A stretch of 47,255 nucleotides of DNA, from positions 1 through 47,255 of the forward strand of contig JAWKTM010000061.1 of NCBI GenBank assembly GCA_041399085.1. The letters run 5' to 3'. Shown one piece after another: positions 36,175-46,145 of the stretch. How positions within the stretch are numbered: the first letter of the stretch is position 1; each line of letters opens with the position of its first letter. Below the pieces are notes generated by a model, which saw only the letters and a program-made list of their open reading frames with translations, had not been told where the DNA came from and did no database searches. This DNA is from JAWKTM01 sp041399085 (GTDB taxonomy: Bacteria; Planctomycetota; Planctomycetia; Pirellulales; Pirellulaceae). A program made the position numbers and the translations under genes.

Positions 36175-38546
36175 ATGTTACGAGGGCCTTGGTTTTACCG
36201 CCTGAGCATTTTCCTTGCCGCCAGTTGCATGGTCGGGTTTGATGCCGAGCTGGCGAGCGCCGCCGATTCGCTGCCGATCGTCGAGGGCGTGGAAGCTCAG
36301 CCGCTCGGGCAACAAGCGCGCCGCGTGGCCGAGTCGCTCGCGTTTCTGGGATCGCCGCTGACGAAGGACGAACGACAGCGGCTGGATGCGGCGCTGTCGA
36401 TGGACAATGCCGAGCAATCGTCGGCCGCGATCCAACGTGTGCTCGACCAGCGCGTGTTGGCCGCCGTGAACATCAACCCGGAGAGCCGCGTGAAGGTGTC
36501 CGCGGGTCCCGCGCCCGCCGAGCTGACGCAACATGGCTGGACCGTGTATCTGGTCAAAGTTCACAACCAAGCGGGCGTTACGGCCAAGTTGAACGTGACT
36601 AGCCCCAATGCCGCGCCGCTGCATAAACGATCGACCGGCGACAAGAATCCGCCGACGGCGATTCAACCCGCCGATGTCGTCAACCGCTGGATGGATGTCG
36701 CCACGTTCGACGACAAACCGCTGCTGCCGACGCTCAGCGGACTCGACCTTGAGTACCGCATCGTCTCGCTCTACAGCCGCGACGCCGGCAAACGCGAAGC
36801 GACGTTGGCATTCGACGTGGGGCAAGGTACGCAGGACCTCGGCTTCCGCAACGAGCTTCCGGTGTTGTTCACCTCCGCGCCGGCTGTGAAAGTCCGCTTG
36901 GATGTTTTGGACGACGATGGCCAGCCGACGATGGGCCAGTTCGTCTTTCGCGATCCGAACGGTCGCGTCTACCCCGCGCGGTCGCGGCGGCTGGCTCCCG
37001 ACTTTTTCTTCCACGATCAGATCTATCGGCAGAACGGCGAAGAAGTGTTGCTGCCGCCCGGCGACTACGAAGTCACTTATACCCGTGGCCCGGAATATCG
37101 TGTTTTGAAACGAACCGTGACGGTGCCGAACGCGGCCGAGCATCGCGAATCGTTTCGCTTGGCCCGCTGGATCAAGATGACCGATCACGGATGGTATTCC
37201 GGCGATCACCATGTGCATGCGGCGGGATGTTCGCATTACGAATCGCCGACGCAGGGCGTCACGCCGCAGGACATGATGCGTCACATCCTGGGCGAAGATT
37301 TGAATGTGGGTTGCGTGCTGTCGTGGGGGCCGTGTTGGTACTACCAGAAGGAGTTTTTCGAGGGCTCGACGCACCGGCTTTCGCTGCCCGATTACCTGAT
37401 GCGTTACGACGTGGAAGTCAGCGGGTTTCCTTCGTCGCATGCCGGGCATCTCTGTCTGCTTAATTTGAAGGAAGACGATTACGAGTATCCCAAACCGGTC
37501 GCCTTCGATTGGTCGTATGCGGGCGAGAGCGGCAAGTTCTCCGGCACGAAAACCGAACATGTGGGCGAGTGGCCATCGTGGGACTTGCCCGTGTTGGCTT
37601 GGGGCAAACAGCAAGGCGGCATCGTGGGGTTCTCGCACAGCGGCTGGGGGCTACAGGTTCCTGGCGACGAGTTGCCGAACTGGAACATGCCGAAGTTCGA
37701 CGGGATCGGCGCCAACGAGTATGTGGTGGATGTGGTTCACGGCGTCTGCGATTTCATTTCGGCGGTTGATACGCCGGCCGTGTGGGAGTTGAGCATTTGG
37801 TATCACACGCTGAATTGTGGTTACACCTGCCGGATCAGCGGCGAGACCGACTTCCCGTGCATTTACGGTGATCGCGTCGGATTGGGCCGCGTGTATGTGA
37901 AGCTGGACGACGACCAACCGCTGAACTACGAACGCTGGATCGCTGGCATTCGCGATGGACGCAGCTACTGCGGCGATGGCTTGAGTCATCTCTATGACTT
38001 CCAAGTCAACGGGCTCGGCGTGGGCGAAGCCGGCGATCAAAACCGAGCCAGCTTTGTGGCGGTCAAGTCGGGCGACAAACTGCGAGTAACGGTCAACGCG
38101 GCGGCGCTGTTAGAAGAAACGCCAAACGATACGATTCGCAGCCGTCCGCTGGATCAGAAGCCGTACTGGCATGTCGAGCGAGCTCGGATCGGCGCCAGCC
38201 GCAAGGTGCCGGTCGAGTTGATTGTGAACGGCGAAGCGGTCGAGCGACGAGAGATCGAAGCCGATGGTTCGCAACAACCGCTCACGTTCGACTATACGCC
38301 AGAGCGGTCCAGTTGGATCGCCCTGCGAATCTTCCCCACGGCTCACACGAACCCCGTGTTTGTGGAAGTCGACGGCCAGCCGATTCGAGCCAACCGCCGG
38401 AGTGCCGAGGGTGTTTGAAGGCGGTCGATGTCTGTTGGAACGCGAAGCGAAACAACATTCACGAACGCGAACGTGCCGCGGCCGAAGCGGCCTACGACGT
38501 GGCTCGCCAAGCGTATCGTCGCATCCTGGACGAATCGCCCGAGTAG
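36175..38546 (+). CDS. CehA/McbA-type PHP-domain metallohydrolase, frameshifted near the 3' end
   Basis: An exported hydrolase-like protein. ATG 36175 has GGGAG 7 bases upstream and opens a signal peptide (LRGPWFYRLSIFLAASCMVG). Residues about 40-340 are beta-rich. A PHP-type metallohydrolase domain begins with the metal-binding GWYSGDHHVHAAG (HxH at 346-348) and includes GGIVGFSHSGWG and later GDRVGLGRVYV. As read, the frame stops at 38418 after IRANRRSAEGV. Adding one base after 38409 restores W (TGG) and continues as CLKAVDVCWNAKRNNIHERE to a stop at 38546, giving about 790 residues with the C-terminal helix usual for this group. I therefore annotate one gene with a single-base deletion, probably a consensus error. 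The substrate is unknown; CehA and McbA hydrolyse carbaryl and amide bonds respectively. Confidence 0.85.
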
Positions 38547-38547
38547 T

Positions 38548-38690
38548 ATCGTCGCCTTTCGCTCCGCAGTCATTTTCGCCTTTCGCTCCGCCATCGTCGC
38601 CTTTCGCTCCGCGAAAGGAATGCTTTGCGGAGCAAAGCCGACGCTTCCTTTCGCGGAGCGAAAGGCGACGATCAGAAAGGCGACTATCAG
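38548..38690. repeat. Palindromic repeat cluster between convergent genes
   Basis: At least five copies of GTCGCCTTTCGCTCCG or its complement CGGAGCGAAAGGCGAC in 140 bases, including full hairpins CTTTCGCTCCGCGAAAG and CTTTCGCGGAGCGAAAG. The cluster fills the gap between the hydrolase stop (38546) and the convergent Memo stop (38706). It could serve as a two-way terminator or transcript-end structure. Confidence 0.85.
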
Positions 38691-38705
38691 TCATCCGGCG
38701 ATGAA

Positions 38706-39611
38706 CTAACCAACCAGCATTCCGGCGTAACCGACAACGCGGCTCTTGTCGCCCGTCACGTCAGCGCTGGTGGCGTAGCCGACGCGTTGGCTGCGGCCGA
38801 GTTGCCCGAGCTCGCGAAGCGTTTCGAGCACGATGGTGGCCGGCAGCACGCCGCACATGCTGATGGCGTTCTTGGTAACCGTGTCGAGCAACGTCCGCGG
38901 ATCAAGCGTCTCGAACGCCGCCAGCGCGACCTCGTCCAGTCGGCGGTTCTCGTCGTCGCGGGCGAAATGATTCATGTCGCTGCTGATGACCAACAGCGGC
39001 GGACGTGGCAGCTCGCGAATCACTTCGGCCAGTCCACGCGCGAATTGTTGGCAGCGTTCCCAATTGCCGCCACCGATCGCAATGCCGACCACTTTCGCGT
39101 GCGGAGCCAGCCGATGAAGAATCGGCAACTCGACTTCGATCGCATGCTCTTGCTGATGAGCCGCCGCGTCGAGCGTCAGCCCCGGAATCTTCGCGACCAA
39201 CCGCGCCGCCAATTCTGGATCAGCGGCCAGCTCGCCGGTTGGAAACTTCCACACGCGGTGCGGCGCCACGGCCCACTCGACGCCCAGCCGAGTATGCTTC
39301 GGCCCGATCACGATCAGCGTCTCGGGAATCTCGACCCGTTTCAGCACATCCGCCGCCAAACGGCCCGAATAAATCAGGCCCGCGTGCGGCGTCATCACGG
39401 CGGGCCACGACTCTTTCGCCGGCTGATTGGAGCCGAATAGATCGTCCAGCATTCGATTCAATTCGGCGGCGTCGCCCGGATAGAAAGTGCCCGCGACAGC
39501 CGCCGGTCGATCGTCGTTGCCGACCACCGGACGCGGCACGTTCTCGATCGTGATGGCCGAACGTGTCGATTGGGTAAGGCAACTGAAAACGGCAGCCGAC
39601 TCGGTGTTCAT
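38706..39611 (-). CDS. Memo domain of the AmmeMemoRadiSam system (protein B), probably fused to the upstream gene
   Basis: From the ATG at 39611 this frame gives 301 residues of a Memo-family (AmmeMemoRadiSam protein B) domain: RPAAVAGTFYPGDAAELNRM, VMTPHAGLIYSGRLAAD, IVIGPKHTRLG, AAHQQEHAIEVELPILHRL and LVISSDMNHFARDD, which carry the family's conserved His and Asp metal-site positions. No ribosome-binding site precedes 39611. The upstream frame passes smoothly into the end of the AMMECR1 gene if one base is removed at about 39619-39633 (AAATA then AQVMNTESAAVF). I therefore think this is the C-terminal third of one radical SAM-AMMECR1-Memo protein of about 1081 residues. Memo proteins resemble class III extradiol dioxygenases; the system's modification is unknown. 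Confidence 0.9.
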   Translation of the reverse strand: MNTESAAVFSCLTQSTRSAITIENVPRPVVGNDDRPAAVAGTFYPGDAAELNRMLDDLFGSNQPAKESWPAVMTPHAGLIYSGRLAADVLKRVEIPETLIVIGPKHTRLGVEWAVAPHRVWKFPTGELAADPELAARLVAKIPGLTLDAAAHQQEHAIEVELPILHRLAPHAKVVGIAIGGGNWERCQQFARGLAEVIRELPRPPLLVISSDMNHFARDDENRRLDEVALAAFETLDPRTLLDTVTKNAISMCGVLPATIVLETLRELGQLGRSQRVGYATSADVTGDKSRVVGYAGMLVG

Positions 39612-41952
39612 CACTTGAGCCGCCGGCGGTCGCCGCGGCCAACAACTGGTCGGGTGACTTCGCCGGCTCGAAAATCCAACACGAACGATTGTTGTCCACG
39701 ACGAACAACGCGCGGTCCCGCGATTCGACGCCACGCAAATCGGGCTCAGCCACCGTGCCGTTCATCGTCGGGTCCATCAGCAGCGTGACTTCAACCGCGA
39801 ACTTGCCCGCGGTCACATCCGCCGCCGAAACGTTGCGACCGCGAAGCGTCCTGGCGGCGGCTTCGCACAAGGCGAACAACGTCGACTGCATCGGCACGCC
39901 TGGCCGCATCGCGAACTGAATCAAATGCTCGGGTTGACCGCCGCTCGCATCGAACAGCGACAACACCACGCCGCTGACTTTGCCATCGCCGCAATTCGGA
40001 ACGTAGTAGCTGGGCGTCGCGCCGCTCAGCAGCGCCGCGATGTTCGCCTGACAATGCGGCCCGAGCGTGGCGATCTCTTCCGGCTTCAGCAGCGGCTTGG
40101 CGGTGAAATCCTTCGGCTGAGTCCAATGCGGATCAAAGCCGTGTCCGAACATGCGGCCTTCGAATGTGACGAGCTGCGTGCGGTCGTCGCGCCAGGCGGT
40201 CGTGGGCAAGCCGGCTTTGCGGCAAACCATCTGCAGAAACGCTTCCGAGTCGAGCTCGTGTTCGATCGCCACGCTTGGCAGCAGCAGCCCGGCGGCGTTG
40301 TCGCGGCGAATCTGCAAACCATGTCGCCCGATTTCGACGGCGCGGATGCGGTCCTCGCCGCGCTGCGTTACCGGCTGGAAATTGAACAGCAGCGTTACGT
40401 CTACGTCCAAGTGCTTCAACTCGGTCGCGGAGATCGGCGGCATCCGCGAATCTTCGGTCGCCGTACGCCGCGCCGCTTGTTTAATCGCCTGAGCCACCGT
40501 CATCGGCTGGCCGAGCGATCCGCAGCAGGCACGCAATCGGCCGCGGCGTTTGGCCGTCACGAACGCGCCCATCACCATCAAATTGGCCGAGCCGCTGAGG
40601 TCGTGATCCGGCACATGGATCGAGCGGCGGTTGATCTGCGCGGCCATCAATTCACAAGCCGCGCGATGGATCGCCGTCTCTTGGGCGGGCGTGAGGTTCG
40701 CGAGGGCGTTCGGCGGTGCGGCTGCGGTCGCGGTGGATGTTGTCATGTGGTTATCCTTCGCCGTCGGTTGGTTTGCGGTGGCGGAGTTGGGTTGGTTGGT
40801 CGATGCGGCCAATGCGGACGGCGCGGCCGCGGTCGGTTGTTCCGATGGAGCTGGCGCTTTCGTTGATAACGAAACGACCGGCAAGGCGAACTGCGAAATT
40901 CGGATCGGCTGTCGCTTGCGTCCCCAATCGCCGGGTCGGTCGGCAAAGCGGCCTGCGATCTCGTGGCCGCAATGCCCACAGCGATTGCCTTGCAAGTGAT
41001 ACTGACCCAACTCGTACCAATTCCGCTCGATCACGACTTGGCCACAAGCCGGGCAGTACGTGCTCTGATGCCGCTGGTCGTCGACGTTGCCAACGTAAAC
41101 GTACTTCACTCCTTGTCGGCGCGCCGTTTCCCGCGCGGCCAGCAAAGTTTGATGCGGCGTGGGTCCGCGGTCGCGCATGCGGAAATCGGGATGGAACGCG
41201 CTGAAGTGCAGCGGCACTTCGTCCCCGACGTGCTCGACAACCCAATCGCACATCCGGCGCAATTCATCCGGGTCGTCATTCGCATCGGGGATCACCAGGT
41301 TCGTAATCTCGAACCACACGTCGCTTTCGTGCTTCAGCCAATGCAGCGTGTCCAGCACGGGCTGTAAATGCGAATAGGTGATCTTGTGATAGAACTCTTC
41401 GGTAAACGCCTTCAAGTCGATGTTGGCGGCATCCATCGCGTGGAAGAATGTCGGCCGCGCCACATCGGTGATGTAACCAGCGCTGACCGCCACGGTCCGC
41501 ACGCCGACCGCTCGGCAAGCTCGCGCGCAATCAATCGCGTACTCGGCCCAGATCACGGGGTCGTTGTAGGTGAACGCCACGCTATGGCAGCCGGTGCGTC
41601 GAGCGGCTTCGGCGATCATTTCGGGCGTGGCCAATTCGCTCAGCCGCTCGACTTCGCGCGACTTCGAGATATCCCAGTTTTGACAGAACTTGCAGCCCAA
41701 ATTGCAGCCGGCCGTGCCGAACGACAACACGGCCGTGCCGGGATAGAAATGATTGAGCGGCTTCTTTTCGATCGGATCGATGCAAAATCCGGTGCTGCGA
41801 CCGTAGGTGGACAGCATCATCTCGCCGCCCACGTTCTCGCGGACAAAGCAGAAGCCGCGATCGCCGGGCTTCAAGTGACACTCGCGCGGACACAAATCGC
41901 ACACGATGCGGCCCGGTTCGTCTGACTCGTGCCACCAACCGCCGGGCAGCAA
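39220..41952 (-). CDS. Radical SAM enzyme fused to AMMECR1 (AmmeMemoRadiSam system), 3' part out of frame
   Basis: As read this frame gives 910 residues. N-terminal cysteines C18, C21, C25 and C35 precede the radical SAM 4Fe-4S motif C83-x3-C87-x2-C90 (GTAGCNLGCKFCQNW). The AmmeMemoRadiSam radical SAM domain runs to about 290, then a CxxC-CxxC ribbon (TYCPACG, NRCGHCG) near 305-335, a Pro/Ala/Thr linker (365-405) and the AMMECR1 domain (about 420-620). Its key motif is RLRACCGSLG (LRGCIG in most relatives). An extension to about 780 follows (YYVPNCGDGKVSGVVLSLFD). The last roughly 130 residues (from about 39620 to 39220) are in the wrong frame and overlap the Memo coding sequence. The TTG at 41952 is the only start in frame downstream of a stop; a frameshift may also hide the true start. 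Confidence 0.85.
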   Translation of the reverse strand: MLPGGWWHESDEPGRIVCDLCPRECHLKPGDRGFCFVRENVGGEMMLSTYGRSTGFCIDPIEKKPLNHFYPGTAVLSFGTAGCNLGCKFCQNWDISKSREVERLSELATPEMIAEAARRTGCHSVAFTYNDPVIWAEYAIDCARACRAVGVRTVAVSAGYITDVARPTFFHAMDAANIDLKAFTEEFYHKITYSHLQPVLDTLHWLKHESDVWFEITNLVIPDANDDPDELRRMCDWVVEHVGDEVPLHFSAFHPDFRMRDRGPTPHQTLLAARETARRQGVKYVYVGNVDDQRHQSTYCPACGQVVIERNWYELGQYHLQGNRCGHCGHEIAGRFADRPGDWGRKRQPIRISQFALPVVSLSTKAPAPSEQPTAAAPSALAASTNQPNSATANQPTAKDNHMTTSTATAAAPPNALANLTPAQETAIHRAACELMAAQINRRSIHVPDHDLSGSANLMVMGAFVTAKRRGRLRACCGSLGQPMTVAQAIKQAARRTATEDSRMPPISATELKHLDVDVTLLFNFQPVTQRGEDRIRAVEIGRHGLQIRRDNAAGLLLPSVAIEHELDSEAFLQMVCRKAGLPTTAWRDDRTQLVTFEGRMFGHGFDPHWTQPKDFTAKPLLKPEEIATLGPHCQANIAALLSGATPSYYVPNCGDGKVSGVVLSLFDASGGQPEHLIQFAMRPGVPMQSTLFALCEAAARTLRGRNVSAADVTAGKFAVEVTLLMDPTMNGTVAEPDLRGVESRDRALFVVDNNRSCWIFEPAKSPDQLLAAATAGGSSDEHRVGCRFQLPYPIDTFGHHDRERAASGGRQRRSTGGCRGHFLSGRRRRIESNAGRSIRLQSAGERVVARRDDAARGPDLFGPFGGGCAETGRDSRDADRDRAEAYSAGRRVGRGAAPRVEVSNRRAGR

Positions 41953-42470
41953 ACCGTCGTCGCGGATTTGCGGATTCGGCCATTAACTAGGCGTGACATG
42001 GGACCGATCGCTCGTCGGAAATGCTTGCCCCGGAAGAGGCTTAAACGCCTGAATTCTAACACGCCGCGGCAACGTACCGCGGCGTCGGTAAGATCCGGTG
42101 TTGCGTCGCGAGCGCCCAGAGGTACCGCCCGAGCGAATCGCTTCGACGTCGCTACCATTTGCTCGGCAACAAGCGGGCGGCTTATCATCGAATGAGTCGA
42201 CTCGGCTTAATGGTCGCCGTTATAGTCGCCGTATAGTCGCCTTTCGCTCCATAGCGAAAAAACGCTTTGCCTTTGCTCCGTGCGGCCTTACTTTCGCGGA
42301 GCGAAAGGCGACTAAGCCAGAGCAAAAGGCGACCATAGCGGAGCGAAAGGCGACTATTTCTTGGCGCATGGGCACGAAACTCGATGAGGTATGAGCATGC
42401 TTTGGTTGAACGCGACGCGAGGTGAATCGCGTCGTAGAAAAGGCGTCGCCGCCCCTAGGGTAGTCCGCGC
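41953..42470. other. Divergent gap with palindromic repeats
   Basis: About 520 bases between the divergent radical SAM gene and the damaged PSD1 gene. It holds a palindromic repeat cluster (42222-42358). The remaining sequence shows no gene, terminator or certain promoter. Confidence 0.5.
42222..42358. repeat. Palindromic repeat cluster
   Basis: Copies of ATAGTCGCCTTTCGCTCC and the complement CTTTCGCGGAGCGAAAGGCGACTA alternate over 136 bases, with a diverged middle pair (GAGCAAAAGGCGACCATAG). The outer copies form a large imperfect inverted repeat (TAGTCGCCTTTCGCTCC at the left, GGAGCGAAAGGCGACTA at the right). Confidence 0.85.
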
Positions 42471-45405
42471 GTGTTGCCACCCTTGTTGCGCGTATTGCTG
42501 TGCGCGAGTGTTGTGCGGGCCGTCGGCGACATGGTTGGCTCCTTTCGCCCGTTCGCGCCCCGCGAATGAATCGGCCGAGGCGGCCGGGCAGGCCAGCTGT
42601 TTGCCCACCGCGTGCTTCCGCTATTGAAGGAAGAAGTGTTGGGCGTGTCACGGCGATGATCCGCAAGAGATTCGTGGCGAGTTCGACATGCGCGGCCGAG
42701 CGGCGTTGTTGCGCGGCGGCGAAAGCGGCGAGTCGGCGATCGTGCCGGGCAAGCCCGAGGCGAGTCCGCTGCTCTGGCCGTGCGATGGGAAGGGCTGGAG
42801 ATGCCGCCCAAGAAAACGATCGGCTGAGTGATCAGCAGATCGAAGACGTGCGGCGGTGGATCGCGGGCGGAGCGCCCTGGCCCGACGAGCAGCGTTTGGC
42901 GGAGCTTGTCCGCACGACGGCCGACAAGTGGCACGCGGCGGAAGGCGTGAGCGTCCCGACAAGCGGCGGTTTGAAGGGCGAGTGGACGCATCGCAAATAC
43001 CAGCCGGAAAACCTTTGGGCCTATCGGCCTCTGTGGCAGAACGGACGGACGGTTGTCGCACGCCGAACGGAATCCGATCGACGTGTTGATCGACAAGCGT
43101 CTGGCTGAGTTGCAGCTCGAACCATCGCCGCTGGCCGATCTGACGCAAGCTGATCCGCCGCGTTTCGTTTGACTTGCTGGGCTTGCCGCCTACACCGGCC
43201 GAGATCGAGGCGTTCGTCACTGATCCTTCGCCGGACGAAGAGGCGTTCGACAAACTGATCGAACGGCTGTTGGCTTCGCCGCACTACGGCGAGCAGTACG
43301 CCCGGCATTGGCTGGATGTGGTTCGCTACGCGGACTCGTCGGGATTCGCCAACGACTACGAACGCGGCAGCGCCTGGCGGTATCGCGACTACGTGATTCG
43401 GGCCTTCAACGACGACAAGCCTTACGACCAGTTCATTCGCGAACAGATCGCGGGGGACGAGCTCTACGCGCGCGGCGGCGAATCCGATCCCGAGTTGCTC
43501 GTCGCGGCCGGCTTCCTGCGAATGGGTCCGTGGGAACTGACCGGGATGGAAGTGGCCAAGATCGCGCGGCAACGGTTCTTGGACGACGTAACGGACGCCG
43601 TGGGTCAAGTGTTTCTGGGACACATGTTGCAGTGCGCTCGCTGCCACGATCACAAATTCGATCCGGTGCCGACCCGCGATTACTACTCGATTCAAGCCGC
43701 CTTCGCGACGACACAATTGGCCGAGCGGCAAGCGGCGTTTCTGCCCAAGGAGAACACGGCCGGATTCGACGAACGGCGTTACTTGGAGCAACGCCAGCGG
43801 CATTACCAGCAAGTGTTGAGCGAGCTGAAGGCGAAGCAAACCGTGGCGGCCGCGCGAGACTGGTACGCCGACAACCAAGCCGACGCGACCGCTTTCGAGG
43901 CGATCGTCAGCGAACTCGAAGACCGCCATCCAAATCAAGCGGTCGACATCCAACAAGTTCGCCGCCTGATGGCCGAGCGGAAGATCGATCCCGCGTTGAT
44001 TCCGCCGCGGCACGTCGGTTTCACGCCTCGCGACTTTGGCCTGGAACGGATCGCCCGCAAAGGACTGGAACGGCTGGCGTGGCGGCTGGATCGTTACGAG
44101 CCCGTGGCGTTGTCGGTCTACAGCGGTCGCACACCGTCGATGAAGAGCGTCTACGCGCCGCTTCGCATGCCCAACCAACCGCTGGCCGACGGCACGCTGG
44201 AAGAGACCTGCATCCTAGCGGGCGGCGATCCGTTTTCTCCCCAGCAGCCGGTCGCGCCGGGCGTCTTGAGCGTGGTGCGGTTGACGAGTTTCGACCACAC
44301 ATCCGCCGCCCCGGTAACCGAACCATCGACAACCGATCCTTCAACAACGGAACCTGCGCCGATCGTCGGCCGTCGCGAGGCGCTGGCCGATTGGATCGCG
44401 TCGACGGAAAATCCGCTGACGGCTCGGGTGATGGTCAACCGTGTTTGGCAGTGGCACTTCGGCCAACCGTTGGCTGGCAATCCGAACAACTTCGGAGCAA
44501 CCGGTAAGAAGCCGACTCACCCCGAGTTGCTCGACTATCTGGCGACGAAGTTCATCGACAGCGGTTGGTCGGTCAAGCAGCTTCATCGGCTCATTCTGCG
44601 ATCCGAAGCGTATCGGCGATCGACCCAACATCCCGAGCCACAAAAGCTGGCCGAGCTGGATCCGCACGCCACGAGCTACGCCGTATTCCGGCCGCGCCGT
44701 TTGGACGCCGAGGAGCTGCGCGACGCGATGCTGTTGGTATCCGGCGAGTTGAATCCGACGCTGGGCGGAATCCCCGTGCGGCCGGAGATGAATTTGGAGG
44801 CCGCTCTGCAACCGCGTCAGGTGATGGGAACGTTCGCCGAAGCTTGGCAACCTTCGCCGCTGCCCGAGCAACGACATCGCCGATCGATTTACGCCCTGCG
44901 GTTGCGCGGCCAACGCGATCCGTTTCAGGAGGTGTTCAACGCGCCGAGTCCCGACCTTTCGTGCGAGGCTCGCGAAGCATCGACCGTTACGCCGCAAGTG
45001 TTCGCGATGTTCAACAGCGAGATATCGTTCGATCGGGCCTTGGCGTTCGCCCACCGGCTGCAACAATCGGGAGGCTCGCGCGAACAGATCGTCGACCGCA
45101 TGTTCCAGCAAGCCTACGGCCGAGCGGCTCGACCGGCGGAGCTGGCCGCGTGCTTGGAACATTGGACGAAGATGACCGCGAGGCACGAACGGTTGAAGTT
45201 TGATCCGCCGGTTTATCCGCGCGAAGTCGTGCGGGAAGCGGTCGAGGAGAACACGGGCGAGAAGTTCACGTTCGCCGAACCGCTCGAAGTGTACGGCGAC
45301 TTTGTGCCTGACTTGAAGCCCGCGGACGCCGACGCCGCGCTGCGTGGGTTGGCCGAAGTCGGCTTGGTTGTGTTGAACTCGAACGAGTTCGTGTATGTCT
45401 ACTAG
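42471..45405 (+). pseudogene. Third PSD1/DUF1549-DUF1553 gene, N-terminal part frame-broken
   Basis: From 43174 to the stop at 45405 the frame is clean and encodes the DUF1549/DUF1553 body of a PSD1 protein (LLGLPPTPAEIEAFV, CARCHDHKFDPVPTRDYYS, NPLTARVMVNRVWQWHFGQP, RRLDAEELRDAMLLVSGEL). Upstream the same protein can be followed only by changing frame at least six times: signal peptide MLPPLLRVLLCASVVRAVG from the GTG at 42471; ANESAEAAG at 42562; QLFAHRVLPLLKE near 42594; KCWACHGDDPQEIRGEFDMR from 42634 (haem-type CWACH); MPPKK at 42801; DRLSDQQIEDVRRWIAGG from 42818; AERNPIDVLIDKRLAELQL near 43062; then the main frame. All breaks fall within about 650 bases. Either the gene is a fresh pseudogene or this patch is poorly sequenced. 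No DUF1501 partner follows. Confidence 0.8.
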
Positions 45406-45411
45406 AACTCC

Positions 45412-45455
45412 TCATACAAGCGGCAGGGCGCAAGCCCTCCGGTGTCATACAAGCG
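45412..45455. repeat. GCAA-loop hairpin flanked by 11-bp direct repeats
   Basis: TCATACAAGCG occurs at 45412-45422 and 45445-45455. Between them AGGGC-GCAA-GCCCT (45425-45438) forms a short hairpin, extended by flanking GG and CC across a one-base bulge. The second repeat ends three bases before the ATG of the amidotransferase gene, so the hairpin sits where it could affect its translation. Confidence 0.6.
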
Positions 45456-45458
45456 TCC

Positions 45459-46115
45459 ATGATTCTGTTGATCGACAATTACGACAGCTTCGTGTTCAAC
45501 TTGGCTCGATACTTCGAGCAGTTGGGGCAAGCGACGCGCGTGGTTCGCAACGACGCGATCGACGTGGCGGAGATTCGCCGGCAGCGGCCACGGGCGATCG
45601 TGATTTCGCCGGGGCCCTGCACTCCGGCCGAGGCGGGTTGTTCGCTGGATGTGGTGCGGCGTCTCGGTCGTGAGCTTCCGATGTTGGGCGTTTGCTTGGG
45701 ACATCAAGCGATCGCGGCCGCGCTCGGCGGCGACGTGGTGCGGGCCGCCACGCCGATGCATGGCCGAACCAGCCCGGTTTGGCATGACGGCGAGGGCCTC
45801 TTCGCGGGCTTGCCGCAGCCCATGGTCGCTTGCCGATACCATTCGCTGGTGGTCGACGAATCCACGCTGCCCGCGTCGTTGACGGTCACCGCGCGGACGG
45901 TCGACGACGTGGTGATGGGGATCCAGCATCGCGAGCTACCGGTGTTCGGCGTCCAGTTTCATCCCGAGGCGATCCTGACCGAAGGCGGCCTGAAGCTGCT
46001 CGACAATTTCCTGCGTCTGGCGGGCATTGTCTCCAGCCGACGCGACGCGCTGCCCAGCGAAATCGTGCCGCCGCCGCCCGCCGTGGCTTTGCCCAGCGTG
46101 CCGGTGACCTTCTGA
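45459..46115 (+). CDS. pabA: Glutamine amidotransferase of anthranilate / aminodeoxychorismate synthase
   Basis: A 218-residue class I glutaminase that supplies ammonia to chorismate for anthranilate (tryptophan) or 4-amino-4-deoxychorismate (p-aminobenzoate, pterin cofactors). The start MILLIDNYDSFVFNLARYF, SPGPCTPAEAG, the nucleophile cysteine in MLGVCLGHQAIA and the His/Glu pair in VFGVQFHPEAILTE are all present. The C-terminal 25 residues form a Pro/Val-rich tail outside the domain. TrpG and PabA cannot be separated by sequence, and many bacteria use one protein for both. The next gene is of the DUF447 family, which is known near tetrahydromethanopterin genes, so I lean to pabA. It starts 3 bases after the direct repeat noted just upstream. 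Confidence 0.85.
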   Translation: MILLIDNYDSFVFNLARYFEQLGQATRVVRNDAIDVAEIRRQRPRAIVISPGPCTPAEAGCSLDVVRRLGRELPMLGVCLGHQAIAAALGGDVVRAATPMHGRTSPVWHDGEGLFAGLPQPMVACRYHSLVVDESTLPASLTVTARTVDDVVMGIQHRELPVFGVQFHPEAILTEGGLKLLDNFLRLAGIVSSRRDALPSEIVPPPPAVALPSVPVTF

Positions 46116-46145
46116 TCGCGAACTCGGCACAAGGCAGCAGACGCA

